A stretch of 46,316 nucleotides of DNA from Mnemiopsis leidyi (lineage: Eukaryota > Ctenophora > Tentaculata > Lobata > Bolinopsidae), in the NCBI GenBank assembly GCA_000226015.1, contig JH153313.1, positions 101,165 to 147,480 of the forward strand, read 5' to 3'. Of the stretch, positions 1 through 10,522 are shown one piece after another. The notes beneath the pieces were generated by a model. That model saw only the letters and a program-made list of their open reading frames with translations, had not been told where the DNA came from and made no database searches. The stretch's first letter is position 1, and every line of letters begins with the position of its first letter. The translations under genes and the position numbers were made by a program.

Positions 1-640
1 GGGGGACAAGAAAAAGGAGACGAGAGTAGGGGACAAAAAGAGGGGACAGGAGAAGGCAAGCAAGAGACATGGGAGACAAGAGGAGATGAGAGGAAGAAAC
101 AAGGAAAACAGGAGGAGACCAGGAAGAGATTATAGGAGGAGATGAGGAGGAGACGAGGAGGAGATACGAGGAAGAGATGAGAGGCCGAGAGGGGTAGACG
201 AGAAGGAGAAGGAGAGGAGAAAGAGACAAGTAGAAAGACAGGAGGGAAACGAGAGGAGAAGATGAAGAGTCAAGAAAGACGAGAGAGGGAGTTGAGAGGA
301 GGAGACGAGGAGGAGACGAGGAGATGACAGGCTGTTAAGGGGAGGTGACGATGAGTTGCAGACGAGGAGGAGGAAAGGAAGAGACGAAATAAGGAGACGT
401 GAAGGGGAAAACGAAGACAAGAGGAGGTGGAGACGAGGAGAGGACGAGAGGATTGGACAAGGAGATGCGATTTCAGGAGACGAGGATGAGGCCAAAGGAT
501 GAGTTGAGAAGATGAGACAAGGGGAAGCCCAGAGGGGGAACTGAGATGGGGAGACCAGGACCATTCAAGATGAGACGAGGCGGAGGAGGTGACAAGGCGG
601 AGAAAAAGACGAAAGTAGGACACGAGAAGAGGGGACGAGG
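1..640. repeat. Purine-rich (GA) simple-sequence tract
   Basis: The + strand is almost entirely G and A, built from degenerate GGAGGAGAC / GAGGAAGAGAC-like units with scattered T and C. Long open frames on the minus strand here (Ser/Leu/Pro-rich) are products of the composition and not genes. Such polypurine-polypyrimidine stretches can form triplex DNA, which is known in general but not shown here. Confidence 0.85.
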
Positions 641-736
641 AGGAGAGGATATTTTGGTGAGCAGTAGAATGGATATATACGGATAGGTTGAAGTTAAGAG
701 GAAGGGCAGTGAAGTGACCAAAGACGCAGAAGATGA

Positions 737-1015
737 AGCTATAAGGATGATGAAGGAAACAAGAAGAAGATAGTGAAGAGGAAGGAAGATAGTGAAGAGG
801 ATAGAGAACATGGGCTGTACCTGCTTGAGAAGGTCACAGAAAAGCTGTCAAGTTTGATAGAGGCTAACCGAATTAAGCCTGGTGTGGGAGCAGGAAAGTT
901 CAGGACAGCTAAGAGAGGCAACAAGATGTTCCTCCTTGCATTCAAAAAGCAAGCAGACTGGCTTTTTTACACTGCCCTCTGTCTGGACTTCATACAACAG
1001 CCCTCCTTGCAATGA
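737..1015 (+). CDS. Possible terminal exon of an unidentified gene
   Basis: An open frame follows the GA-rich tract and ends with TGA at 1013-1015. There is no convincing ATG; the frame opens after a stop at 734-736, so if real it is the last exon of a gene lying to the left. The first part is Lys/Glu-rich (partly a continuation of the purine tract). The second half is less biased and looks protein-like, with KVTEKLSSLIEANRIK and a hydrophobic end including DWLFYTALCLDF. I do not recognise the family. It could also be chance. Confidence 0.3.
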   Translation, partial: SYKDDEGNKKKIVKRKEDSEEDREHGLYLLEKVTEKLSSLIEANRIKPGVGAGKFRTAKRGNKMFLLAFKKQADWLFYTALCLDFIQQPSLQ

Positions 1016-2343
1016 CACTTGACGCTCATATCTTCTTGAATTGCACTACTTGCACTTGGTTTCTACCGTCATGCCTGCAAAGAGAAATCTTTTTGCCCAC
1101 TATTGACATAGCTCATTTCAACAAAAGATGCAAACATGCAACTTTGAACTTTTCAGGCTGTTAATGTAAAAACACAATATTGGACCTATTGACACAAGTC
1201 TGTTCCTTAAGTTCCCATTTTTCTCAGATCATGCAACACTACTCTGCAAACACTATGACTACCTAAAATAGAAACTTACATAGAAGTTGAAATGGAAAAT
1301 ATTTGAGAAAATATTTGTGAAATTAGCAAGAAAAATAATGATTGGATATGATTTTTGCTCATTTGTTCCGCGTGAGCGTGCGTCCTTTGGCCGGTGCGCA
1401 TGTTGGAGGAGGCACGTGCGCGTCGTCACATCTGCGATCAATGCTGTGTCAACCTACACTCTTCACTAACTAACTGTACGAGTGTGAGAAGGAGATATAT
1501 CTATGATTTGATTATAAATGCTGTAAATAAAATTAGTTGTTTTCTTGAAATTTTTTGTTTTCTTGAATTAACACTTGTTTATTGAAAGCTTCTTCAAACA
1601 TCAAACTTGTAACTATTTATGTCTATCAAGCCCCCTACAAACACTACTCTATTTTCTCAGATCAGTTCTCACTGCTCTGAAAGTAAAGCTTTTATATGGG
1701 GTGCCAGGAGGCAATGTCCCCCAAAAATCTTTTAGGAAATTTTGACTGCGGGAGGCAATTTAACAATAAAGAAATGGTTAGATTGGAGGTGCCAGTCACT
1801 GCTTTGTCCAGGCTAAAGCACTGTCATTCCAAGTGCTGCAAAGAGTCTGGAATATTAAGTTATGTATTCCAAATTTTAATTAATTATAGAATAAGATGGA
1901 GCCCTTCATAGAAATAGAAATATAATAGTTTGATTTAAGCTTAAAGCTTCAATCATTGCCATCAATATATTTTCGCCTTAAACTGCAATTTTACGATATT
2001 AATTGAATGATTTGTGAATGACAATTTATATAATAGATTTTAGATAAAGTAGAAAACGCCTTTTAGAATTAACGTATATTCTGAGAGGGTTTTACTGTAG
2101 GAGGAAGCATCAAATTTTGCATACAAGTAATTTTCTTGTGACATAAGACTGCAGGCACTGAGCAATGAACAGCATTAACCTTTTCCACCTACCTATCCCA
2201 CCTACCTATCCCACCTACAAATCCCACCTCAAAATATTTTCTTTGCTTTGTTGCCTGAGCATGAGAGATGCAAAAATGAAACTGCAAGTTTGTCTTGTTT
2301 TGATTGTGTTTGATACCATTCAATCTTGTAGATCAGCTGTACC
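1016..2343. other. Intergenic stretch
   Basis: No supported gene. Around 2084-2097 there is a GGGTTTTACTGTA motif that reads, on the other strand, like the terminal inverted repeat start (TACAGTAAAACCC) of Tc1/pogo-type elements; no partner end was found. The bases before 2344 should hold the GNL3 promoter, but no clear core element is visible. Confidence 0.5.
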
Positions 2344-4598
2344 ATGGTTAAGGCTTTCAACAAGAAAGAAAGCAAGAGGATGACTTGCCACAAAAAGTAC
2401 AAGATTAGGAAAAAAGTTCGGGAACATAATAAGAAGCTTGCCAAAACCCTAAAAAACTCAATAAAAAAGAAAAGAAAGATAGACGGAAGTATACCTAATC
2501 TCGCCCCCTTTAAAGAAGAGCTACTTCTTGAAGCTGTAAATCAGAATGAAATAAAAAGTGAGCAGAAGAAGCAAAAAAAGAAAAACCCTCCAACAGTTGT
2601 GACCAAATCTGCTGTTCAAACCTCTCAGGCTATATCAGCCAAATCAGTTTCATCTCATATAACTATTTCCCAATGTGACATAATAGTCTGGGTCATTGAT
2701 ATCCGCAGTGCAAAAGAATGCTTCTGTGAGGAAACATTTTCAGAGTTAACAAATGCAAAGAAAACAGTCGTTTTTGTGTTGAACAAAGTCGACCTTGTTC
2801 CAAAATCTGTAGCTTATCAATGGTAGGTCTAGGTCCCTTTCTGTTTAAATATATACAAACATTCTTGTTAGAGATCAATGGGTCATATTTTAAGTCTAAA
2901 CTTAAAACCCACTATTTTAAGCTTGCTTTTAAAGATTGACTAGTCTTAACCTAACAATACCCTTTTACATGGGTCACTATGATATAATTTCTTATCATTT
3001 TTGATAATATTTATGACAGTAGCGTGTAATTAAAAACTAGCATTCATCCATTTATCATTTGACTTAGCAAAATTTCTCATCGCCCAGGTCAAAAACCTTT
3101 ACAGTAATAGTTCATTCAATGAAAGACAAAATTGATAACTTACAAAATTTCTCTCAGGTACTCTGTTTACAGCAAGAGAGCTCCAACATTTGTTCTAAAA
3201 AGTACTGAGATAATTCTAACTGAGTGTGAACAAATAATAACAGCTTTAAAAACTTCATTAGCTAGATTTGGTGGTGCCAAACCACTTTTGGCTCACCTTA
3301 AAGAAAGTTCAACTGAAGGTTTGAAAACTTATTGATTTTCCCTATTGCGGTCAGCTTATTGATGGCTCACTAATTATATTATATTTGTAGCCGATTTACA
3401 ATTATATCTGTGATTTTTGGCAACTGCTAGTTTGCTAATTTTATTGTCTTTAGCAGAGAAAAAGATTGGTGTCATAGGTGGTCCTCAAGTGGGAAAATCG
3501 TGTGTAATCAGCACAATCTTAAAGCAGTGTGGCAGGACAAAGGCCAAGAAAGCCACTGAAACAAAACTCAGCGAGACACTCAAATTAGTTACAGTGCCTG
3601 GTAATCATACCTCAAAGATTGTGCACCATGAACCTTTAAAAACATTAATTTTCTTCACTTCTTTGATTTATCGTTGTCAAATTTAATACTTTTAAAAAAA
3701 TTTGGGTATTTGTGCTTTTAACTCCTACCTGATTGTGTCTAAAACTGCAGGGCTGATAAAGATGGAATACAAAGGTGTATTAAATGTGCTAAATAACATC
3801 CACCAGTACATGAACCACCCGACGGAAGTGCTAACTGCTTTAGCGCACTGTATCACTAAACAAGATGCCATGTTCCACTTTACTCTTCCTAATTACAAAC
3901 ATCCTGAGGGTCTCCCTGATGCCCTGGCGGTCAGGTTAGCACTATTAGGATCATACACAGAATCTTTACTGCGTTTATCTGTTATTCTATACTATTAGAA
4001 TCATATACATGTCTGTAAGTTGCGTTTATCTGTTATTCCATACTATTTGGCTTAGCTTTGGGTAGTTGATTACAACTTGATAAGCTTTATTCAGGTCATT
4101 GTATTGATTCAACCTAATCACCCTCCCAGGTACAATTTGTACTTCCAAAAAGAGCCTGATCACGAAGCAGTAGGTAGATTGGTCTTGAAACAGTTCCGGG
4201 ATAAGAAACTGAAGTTCTATGTGGCATGTGAAGACTCAGATGACAGTGTAAATATCCCAGATGATCAGATTGGTGATGTCCACAGACTTCTTTTCGAGGG
4301 TGATGCACTTCGTCTTAACTCTTCTGAGGTGAATTTGACTTAAATTTATCACCCTTATTTTCTGCTAAATTGTTTTACTCTTTTCTGTCATGTGACTGAT
4401 TTGCCTGCAGCTAGTCAAGGAGTTTAAGACTTCTAATTCATTTCCCTGCAGCTGAACATAATCATCACGAAGAAAGAGAAAAAGAAGAAAGGAAACGAGA
4501 TGGATGTGGATGAAGATGATGAGGAAGATGATAAAGAACTGGGTATGGGAAGCAGTGACGAGGAGGATGGTGAGTTTGAAGAGGAGGAAATGAGCTAA
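2344..4598 (+). CDS. GNL3: Guanine nucleotide-binding protein-like 3 (nucleostemin family), 6 exons
   Basis: Nucleolar circularly permuted GTPase family acting in large ribosomal subunit maturation. Exons: 2344-2822, 3158-3318, 3457-3600 (or from 3454), 3751-3934, 4130-4328, 4452-4598; all phases join. ATG at 2344 has a good context (ACCATGG). The N-terminus has the GN3L/Grn1 basic signature (SKRMTCHKKYKIRKKVREH, then APFKEELL). G4 is NKVDLVP at the end of exon 1, before the P-loop G1 in exon 3 (GGPQVGKSC), as expected for the permuted order. The G3 site, usually Asp-x-Pro-Gly or similar, reads TVPG and lacks the Asp. The C-terminus is a basic KKEKKKKG patch followed by an acidic Asp/Glu run, as in nucleostemins. 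The linker between N-terminal and GTPase parts is short. A donor-like GTGAGT inside the last exon near 4570 could extend the gene, but no further exon is evident before the next gene. Confidence 0.9.
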
Positions 4599-4942
4599 AA
4601 ATTGTTGAAATTGTAGTGTTGAAAAGGGATTTTGATCTAGCCGTTTCTGAATTTTTATTTTTTCCAGCTGATTTTCATTCCCCTAAGCTAAACTCAGGGC
4701 TGTATCTGGGGCAGCAAAATGTGACACTTTTAACCATTGACCTTATTAACTTATTCTTTTACTGAACAATGTCCGTGTTTCTCTTATCTTGTATGGATAT
4801 CTTAGTTAAGATTGATTTACAGTATGCATCTGATCAGAAATAAGTAAAGAAAGTCTTAATCACTCCCACAACAATTACGCTTTTTGATTAACCTCAGTCC
4901 TCACATCCCTATAGCTAGGATGGACTTCAAACAAAATATGTG

Positions 4943-5926
4943 ATGAGTGAAAACCACACGCGTGGCGTCTCCAACCTCTTGTTTTGGTACATCATTCTCA
5001 GCTTTGTGGGTGTTACCTACGTAATCCTCAACCTCAGCTACCACAGTGAGGAAAAGGAGTTCGATCACAGCGGCTTCAACCTTGCAGGCAATGACACAAT
5101 CGCTATTGAGCAGCATGGAAATTTAGTGGAGGTGGTCTCCACTGAGGAGAAACCTTACTACACCTTCATAGTATTCGTGATAACAGCACCTGATCACGCA
5201 CCACACCGTGACAAGATACGCAAACAGAGCTGGGCAGGGTATCATTGGACAGAGGACGATGGTAGCGTAATAGACAGGTGGAAGTATGTGTTTGTTGTTG
5301 GCAAGACAGAGAGCTTGGAGACAATGACCAAGTTGCAAGCGGAGATAGAGGAATATCAGGACATGATCATGGCTGATGAGTTGGACAGTTATCACAATCT
5401 TGTCTTAAAGGTATTGTGGTTATTACAGCACTCTGTTGACTCTTATAACTTTTCCTTCTTAGTCAAAACAGACGATGATAGCTTTATCAATATAAAACTG
5501 TTAAACAGGTATCTTCATGAACAATTAAACAGTAATTCTGCTGGTAAAATGTTTTTCGGGGGTGCCCGGACCGGCCGACAACCTGTCCTGCGTCGTGGCA
5601 GGTACGGGGTTGGGAAGGACCTGTGGGAGCCAGACACTTATCCGCCCTACTGCAGTGGAAGTGGGTACGTCCTCTCTTTTGACTCAGTTCAGGAACTTTT
5701 GTATGTATGGAACACGGGTGTACAGCCTTTGTTCTATGTAGAGGATGCCTTTATTGGGACTCTAGCCTATCACTCTGGGAAGATAGAGGTTACCAATATC
5801 AAGGGGTTTTACTGGCATCAGAAATATGGTTGTAGTAATAAAAATGCAATGTTAATGCATTACGTTAAGCTGGATCAGATGGCAGATTTTATGGAGAAAT
5901 ATAAACAAGGGGTTGCTTATTGTTGA
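4943..5926 (+). CDS. Beta-1,3-galactosyltransferase / GlcNAc-transferase family (GT31), single exon
   Basis: Type II Golgi membrane enzyme that adds a beta-1,3-linked sugar to a glycan acceptor. The ATG at 4943 gives 327 residues, the usual GT31 size. A short cytoplasmic tail is followed by one membrane anchor (about residues 11-32, LLFWYIILSFVGVTYVILNL), a short stem with N-glycosylation sequons, then the catalytic domain. Family motifs: RDKIRKQSW, DELDSYHNLVLK, the metal/nucleotide-sugar DxD as KTDDDSF, YPPYCSGSGYVLS and YVEDAFIG (EDV in most relatives, EDA here). The YPPYCSGSGY segment is nearer B3GALT1/2/5-type enzymes than B3GALT6, but acceptor and donor cannot be read from sequence. It has no introns, unlike every neighbour; many animal B3GALT genes are also intronless. 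It begins about 340 bp after GNL3. Confidence 0.88.
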   Translation: MSENHTRGVSNLLFWYIILSFVGVTYVILNLSYHSEEKEFDHSGFNLAGNDTIAIEQHGNLVEVVSTEEKPYYTFIVFVITAPDHAPHRDKIRKQSWAGYHWTEDDGSVIDRWKYVFVVGKTESLETMTKLQAEIEEYQDMIMADELDSYHNLVLKVLWLLQHSVDSYNFSFLVKTDDDSFINIKLLNRYLHEQLNSNSAGKMFFGGARTGRQPVLRRGRYGVGKDLWEPDTYPPYCSGSGYVLSFDSVQELLYVWNTGVQPLFYVEDAFIGTLAYHSGKIEVTNIKGFYWHQKYGCSNKNAMLMHYVKLDQMADFMEKYKQGVAYC

Positions 5927-6847
5927 ATTGTTTATGTTTTTCTTGTAAAGTCAAACTTTAAAGATACCTCGTTCTCACATACCATTCTTCATCATAAACT
6001 CTAGCTTGTTTTGGGTTTATATTATATTTCATATAGTACTTTGAGAATTTGGAGGATCCTCCCGCTTTTCCCAGCAAATAGTGTCAAACACACATATCAA
6101 CTTCTCCTGATTTCTTCTTTCACATCACTCTTTCATATTTTTATCAAACTTAGTCCTCAAAAAGGCGATCATAAATATTAAATGATATCTTATATTGGCT
6201 AATATCTCAACTTTCTATTTGTTTCTATTACTGCTACCTATATTTTTTATTATGATAATATTATTTTTTCTTAATAATGGGCAATTTTGTTTAAGATAGG
6301 AATAAAAAAGAATTTATTCCCTTATATGACTCATTGCGCAATCAATAATTATTTCGATGTAAGTTGGGTTGCTTTTTATCTGACAAAAATGTGTGATTAT
6401 TAAGTTAATTAGATGAAGTCGTTTGACAATTACCGAATATGGTCTACTAAGATTGTTGCGAGATATTAATGCTGGAAGATAAAAGTAGGTCTGACAAATG
6501 AGCATTGTATCAAGATGCAACAATGAAGTTTCAAGTGGGAAGGGGACCTTTTCCCATAACACATGCTTCAATGACCTCTTTAAATTAAGTAACCATCAAC
6601 AGGATTTATTTTGTTTAAGCTCTCTTTTTTTGGTTGAAATGTTTATTTAAGTGTTATATAGAAAATGATAGTTATTAAGAAAAATCTCAGAAAGATGATT
6701 AGTTGAATTTTCTGTGTTTGAATGTGAACTCTCTCGTCCATTGGCAACAAATTTTTAATAAAAAACTTTGAATTTTTCCCATCATTCTGACATAAAACTG
6801 GAAACTGAATTGTATTAGTTTGATCTCATACATTAGGAAGCAACAAA
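5927..6847. other. AT-rich intergenic stretch
   Basis: 3' flank of the glycosyltransferase and 5' flank of GLRX3. No gene, tRNA or convincing transposon seen. Confidence 0.6.
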
Positions 6848-9800
6848 ATGATAAGTAGTGAGGGTGCAGTCCAGCAACTGATAGACTCTAATGAGCAGGT
6901 AATGGCACTGTTTACTTTTAAGTATTTATTTTGAACATTTTTATCATTGCATGTATATATATACTTAACAATAATTGCAATGAATATTATAACATACTTA
7001 CTAGATGAGAAATGTACTGAGTACATTTGCTCCAGGTTCTAGTACTGCACTTTACAGCACCATGGTCAGAACCGTGCAAGACAGTAGCTACATCTCTCGG
7101 GGTTCTAACCCAGAAGTACAAGGCTCTATCCGTCCACCAGGTTCGTACATTATTAGTACATTATTAGTACATTATGCACTGTGTATGTTATACACTGTGT
7201 ATGTTATTCACTGTGTGTGGTGTGTTGTGCACTGTGTACACTATGTTATGCACTGTGTATGATAAGCACTGTGTATATTATGCACTGTGTATATTATGCA
7301 CTGTGTATATTATGCACTGTGTATATTATGCACTGTGTATGTTATGCACTGTGTATGTTATGCACTGTGTATGTTATGCACTGTGTATGTTATGCACTGT
7401 GTATGGTAAGCACTGTGTATGTTATGCACTATGTATGTTATGCACTATGTATGTTGTCATGTACTGTATACTGTATAGGACTTAGTATCACTATCCTTAT
7501 TTGTAGAGATCATGCAACTTAAGGCAGTGTCAATTATCTTGTGTTTGATAACATTTGTTCACTTCTAAAACTTGTGTAAATTCAGGTCGATACAGAACGT
7601 GTTGCAAAGTTCAGTGAAACACACGGTATTGACTCCGTTCCTACCTGTTTATTTTACGTCAAGAAGGAACTTAAGGTAAGACCAGTTCTAGCATATATTC
7701 TAGCATATAATATGCCCTATCATTAAATTTTTGACATTAAAACTAGATAGACTCCGATTCCAAATCACCATCGTTACGAATCAAAGATATGCTTCTTATG
7801 ATCAAGGTGATGAGATCCACAATCTCCACAACAAGGGGGCTGCCACAACAAGGGGGCAGACCCCCCCATCTTCTTGCCTTGTACTTGTTGACAAATCCGT
7901 AGTGCCAATGCAGTTTTTATCCATAAGCAAATTTTGTCGGAGTGAGGCTCTATTAATACTAATCAAATGGTAAACATTCCATTCAGCCATAATAATAGGC
8001 AATAAACGGGAAATTTATTGATTTCTACTATTTAACAACTGTGTTAGTTTTCTCAGTAGACTTGGAAATGGGGTTTCCCTATGCTATAGAAACTTTTTCT
8101 GGAGAAATATTTTCAAGTCTGCATAGAAAACTAACCAAGTTACAAAAACTGAAGAATGAGACTTCCTAACTTCTTGGCTCTTGCTGCTATAATTAGAGAT
8201 CTCAATATGCGTGACAGCACTGCAACGTTGTTGTACATATTACCCACCTTTAAAGCTTTTTATATACTTTGGGATATCTGTGAGATGTGTGATGATGCTG
8301 ACATCTTTATTTGTTATTTGTGTTTATGTAAAAGCCGCTGGGAAGAGTCGAGATCTTAGAAATGGCGGCATACGTAGTTTTGCCAGTAATTTAAGTATCG
8401 CGCGATGCTTTCACTTCTAGAAATCAACATTTGCCACGGACGTATTTTACGCGCGTTTTTGTTTTTCGTTATATACCATTTGGTGCGGTCAAGCCAGGAC
8501 CCCTATGCAATATGCCTGAGTCTTGACGAACGTCGAACATGTTAAATGAGCTTTGACCGACCGAGATTTTCCAACCAACCATACTTTGATACCACGACGA
8601 TTTATTTCTCGGTAAAAAGTGTCTAATCATTCCAGTTTTTCAGGAGACAGTGGCTGGACTGAACGTTCCGCGTGTAGCTAAAACAATCGATAAACTGATT
8701 ACGGAATGTGGAAGTTTAGCCCCTGCCGACCTCCCAGTCGAAGACTTGAACACTCGATTAAAACGATTAACGACCATGGCAAAATGTGTGGCGTTTATCA
8801 AGGGAAGTCCTCAGGTGTGTGACTATCTTTAAATTCAATAAACTCTCATTAGTCGATACAATTAACAACGTTTTCAATTTTATTTCTTTGTAACGTGTTT
8901 CTCTTCTCACTATGTTTAACTTTACAGGCTCCAAGATGCAAGTTTACCAGAGCTCTAATGGAGCTGTTCTCAACAACTGAGATAGAGTTCTCTTACTTTG
9001 ACATTCTGTCCGATAATGATGTCAGGGAAGGTTTGAAGACTTTTGGGGAATGGCCCACATACCCACAGGTAAAGATATAGCACGTCTCAAACATTGCGAT
9101 ATCTTGCTTTAATGATATCTTTTTTAAGCAGATTTGTTGTGTCGTATGTAATATGCTCGCTTACTCAGCTTAAATTCCTGGCTTACTTCAAGCCTTTTTC
9201 TGATGACCCACTTAACTATTCTTTACAAAATCTTTGCTCGGAACTAAAATTGTCCTTTGCTGAGCTCTCTCGCGAAATGTACTGTTAACAGACTAGAGAT
9301 TTTATAGACAAATAATTTTAGGTGTGGCTGGACGGCGAGCTGGTTGGTGGACTTGACATCTTGAAAGAGATGCACGAAAATGGGGAACTAGTCACCACTC
9401 TACCCGTTAAGCAGTCACTCAACACGAGACTGAAAAACATCATCAACTCTCACAAGGTTTATCATTCTACGTTCTGCTCGTATGAATTAGTATTTTTCTT
9501 CCAACATAATAGACCTAGGGTTGACTATGCCCGGTTTAAAACCTGAAATATTTTCAGATCATGTTGTTTATGAAAGGAAGTCCGTCTGAACCAAGATGCG
9601 GTTTCAGTAAAACCACAGTTGGCATTCTGGCCGAGTACAACGTGGAGTATAAAACTTTCGATATTCTCTCTGACAACGAGGTTAGTTAACATTTTACTTG
9701 TATCAAGTCGCAGCTTTTAAGTTTTGTGTCTGATCAAACTAACTATTGAAACTGGTTCCGATTCAAGCTTTTTGGGACAACTTTGTACACACAACACATT

Positions 9801-10090
9801 GCACACGTGTACCGAAACTAGAGTTCAGCCTCACGTGAAATATTAGACTTCTCCGTGTCTGTGCAGTGTATGTGTGGAATGTGTGGTGTGTTTCCTGTGT
9901 GTGTTTCCTGTACACCGTTACAAACAGAGCCGTCACGTGACTCACTCTACCTCAGGTGAGGCAGGGACTGAAAGTGTACTCAGATTGGCCGACTTACCCT
10001 CAGTTGTATGTGGACGGGGAGCTAATAGGGGGACTGGACATTATCAGAGAAATGCACGAATCGGGAGATTTGAGCGACACGCTCAAGTGA
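6848..10090 (+). CDS. GLRX3: Glutaredoxin-3 (PICOT): thioredoxin-like plus two monothiol glutaredoxin domains, 8 exons
   Basis: Cytosolic/nuclear Fe-S cluster chaperone. Exons: 6848-6898, 7036-7140, 7586-7675, 8644-8814, 8928-9068, 9322-9456, 9558-9680, 9956-10090; all introns are GT-AG and in phase. Domain order is that of animal PICOT: a thioredoxin-like domain with degenerate active site APWSEPCK (one Cys), then Grx-A and Grx-B. Each Grx domain has the F(I/M)KGSP entry, the FDILSDN(D/E) block, WPTYPQ and a (D)GELxGGLDI end. Grx-B keeps the ligand motif CGFS (EPRCGFSK). Grx-A reads CKFT (APRCKFTR), keeping Cys but losing the Gly-Phe-Ser pattern. The frame ends with SGDLSDTLK and TGA. Intron 2 carries a 16-bp minisatellite starting just after the donor. 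Confidence 0.95.
7141..7460 (+). repeat. 16-bp minisatellite in GLRX3 intron 2
   Basis: About 19 tandem copies of a unit like GTGTATGTTATGCACT begin within a few bases of the exon 2 donor (CAG|GTTCGT). Each unit contains GTATGT, a good 5' splice-site string. Because 16 is not a multiple of 3, all three frames stay open and give a false Cys/Tyr/Met-rich ORF of period 16. Confidence 0.93.
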
Positions 10091-10522
10091 AGAAAATTTG
10101 TGTTGTGTGCACAGACTCACGCACTTCGCCTGTATTAGATCGATTGATTTGCTCCATTTGAGAAAATGGTCTCATTGTTCCAAAGTATTTGTCTGATGAA
10201 AACTGGAAATGATTTCTAGTAAATGATTTATTTTGGAAAATAACGCCTTAGGATATTGTTGTTATTATTTATCAGATTTTTACCAACGTATTGCTATCTT
10301 TTACTGAAATTACCAATTTTAATGGCCATTAATCATATTCTTAAACGAAAGATGAAAACCTAGATCTTTTTCCTAAAGATAAACCTAAAGTTTCATGGCC
10401 GTTAATATTATCAATAAACAAAAGATAAGGATTTGCTAATTTCCTTACTTTCTCATGTTAAACTTATGGTCAGATTTTTAACTCCTTCAACAAATCTCAC
10501 CACTCCAACTTTTCCATGTAAG

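Noticed and set aside
130-945. Ser/Leu/Pro-rich minus-strand frames
   Set aside because: Complement of the purine-rich tract; composition artefact.
7005-7522. Cys/Tyr/Met-rich open frames of about 100 residues
   Set aside because: Pure translation of the 16-bp minisatellite in GLRX3 intron 2; period 16 in three frames.
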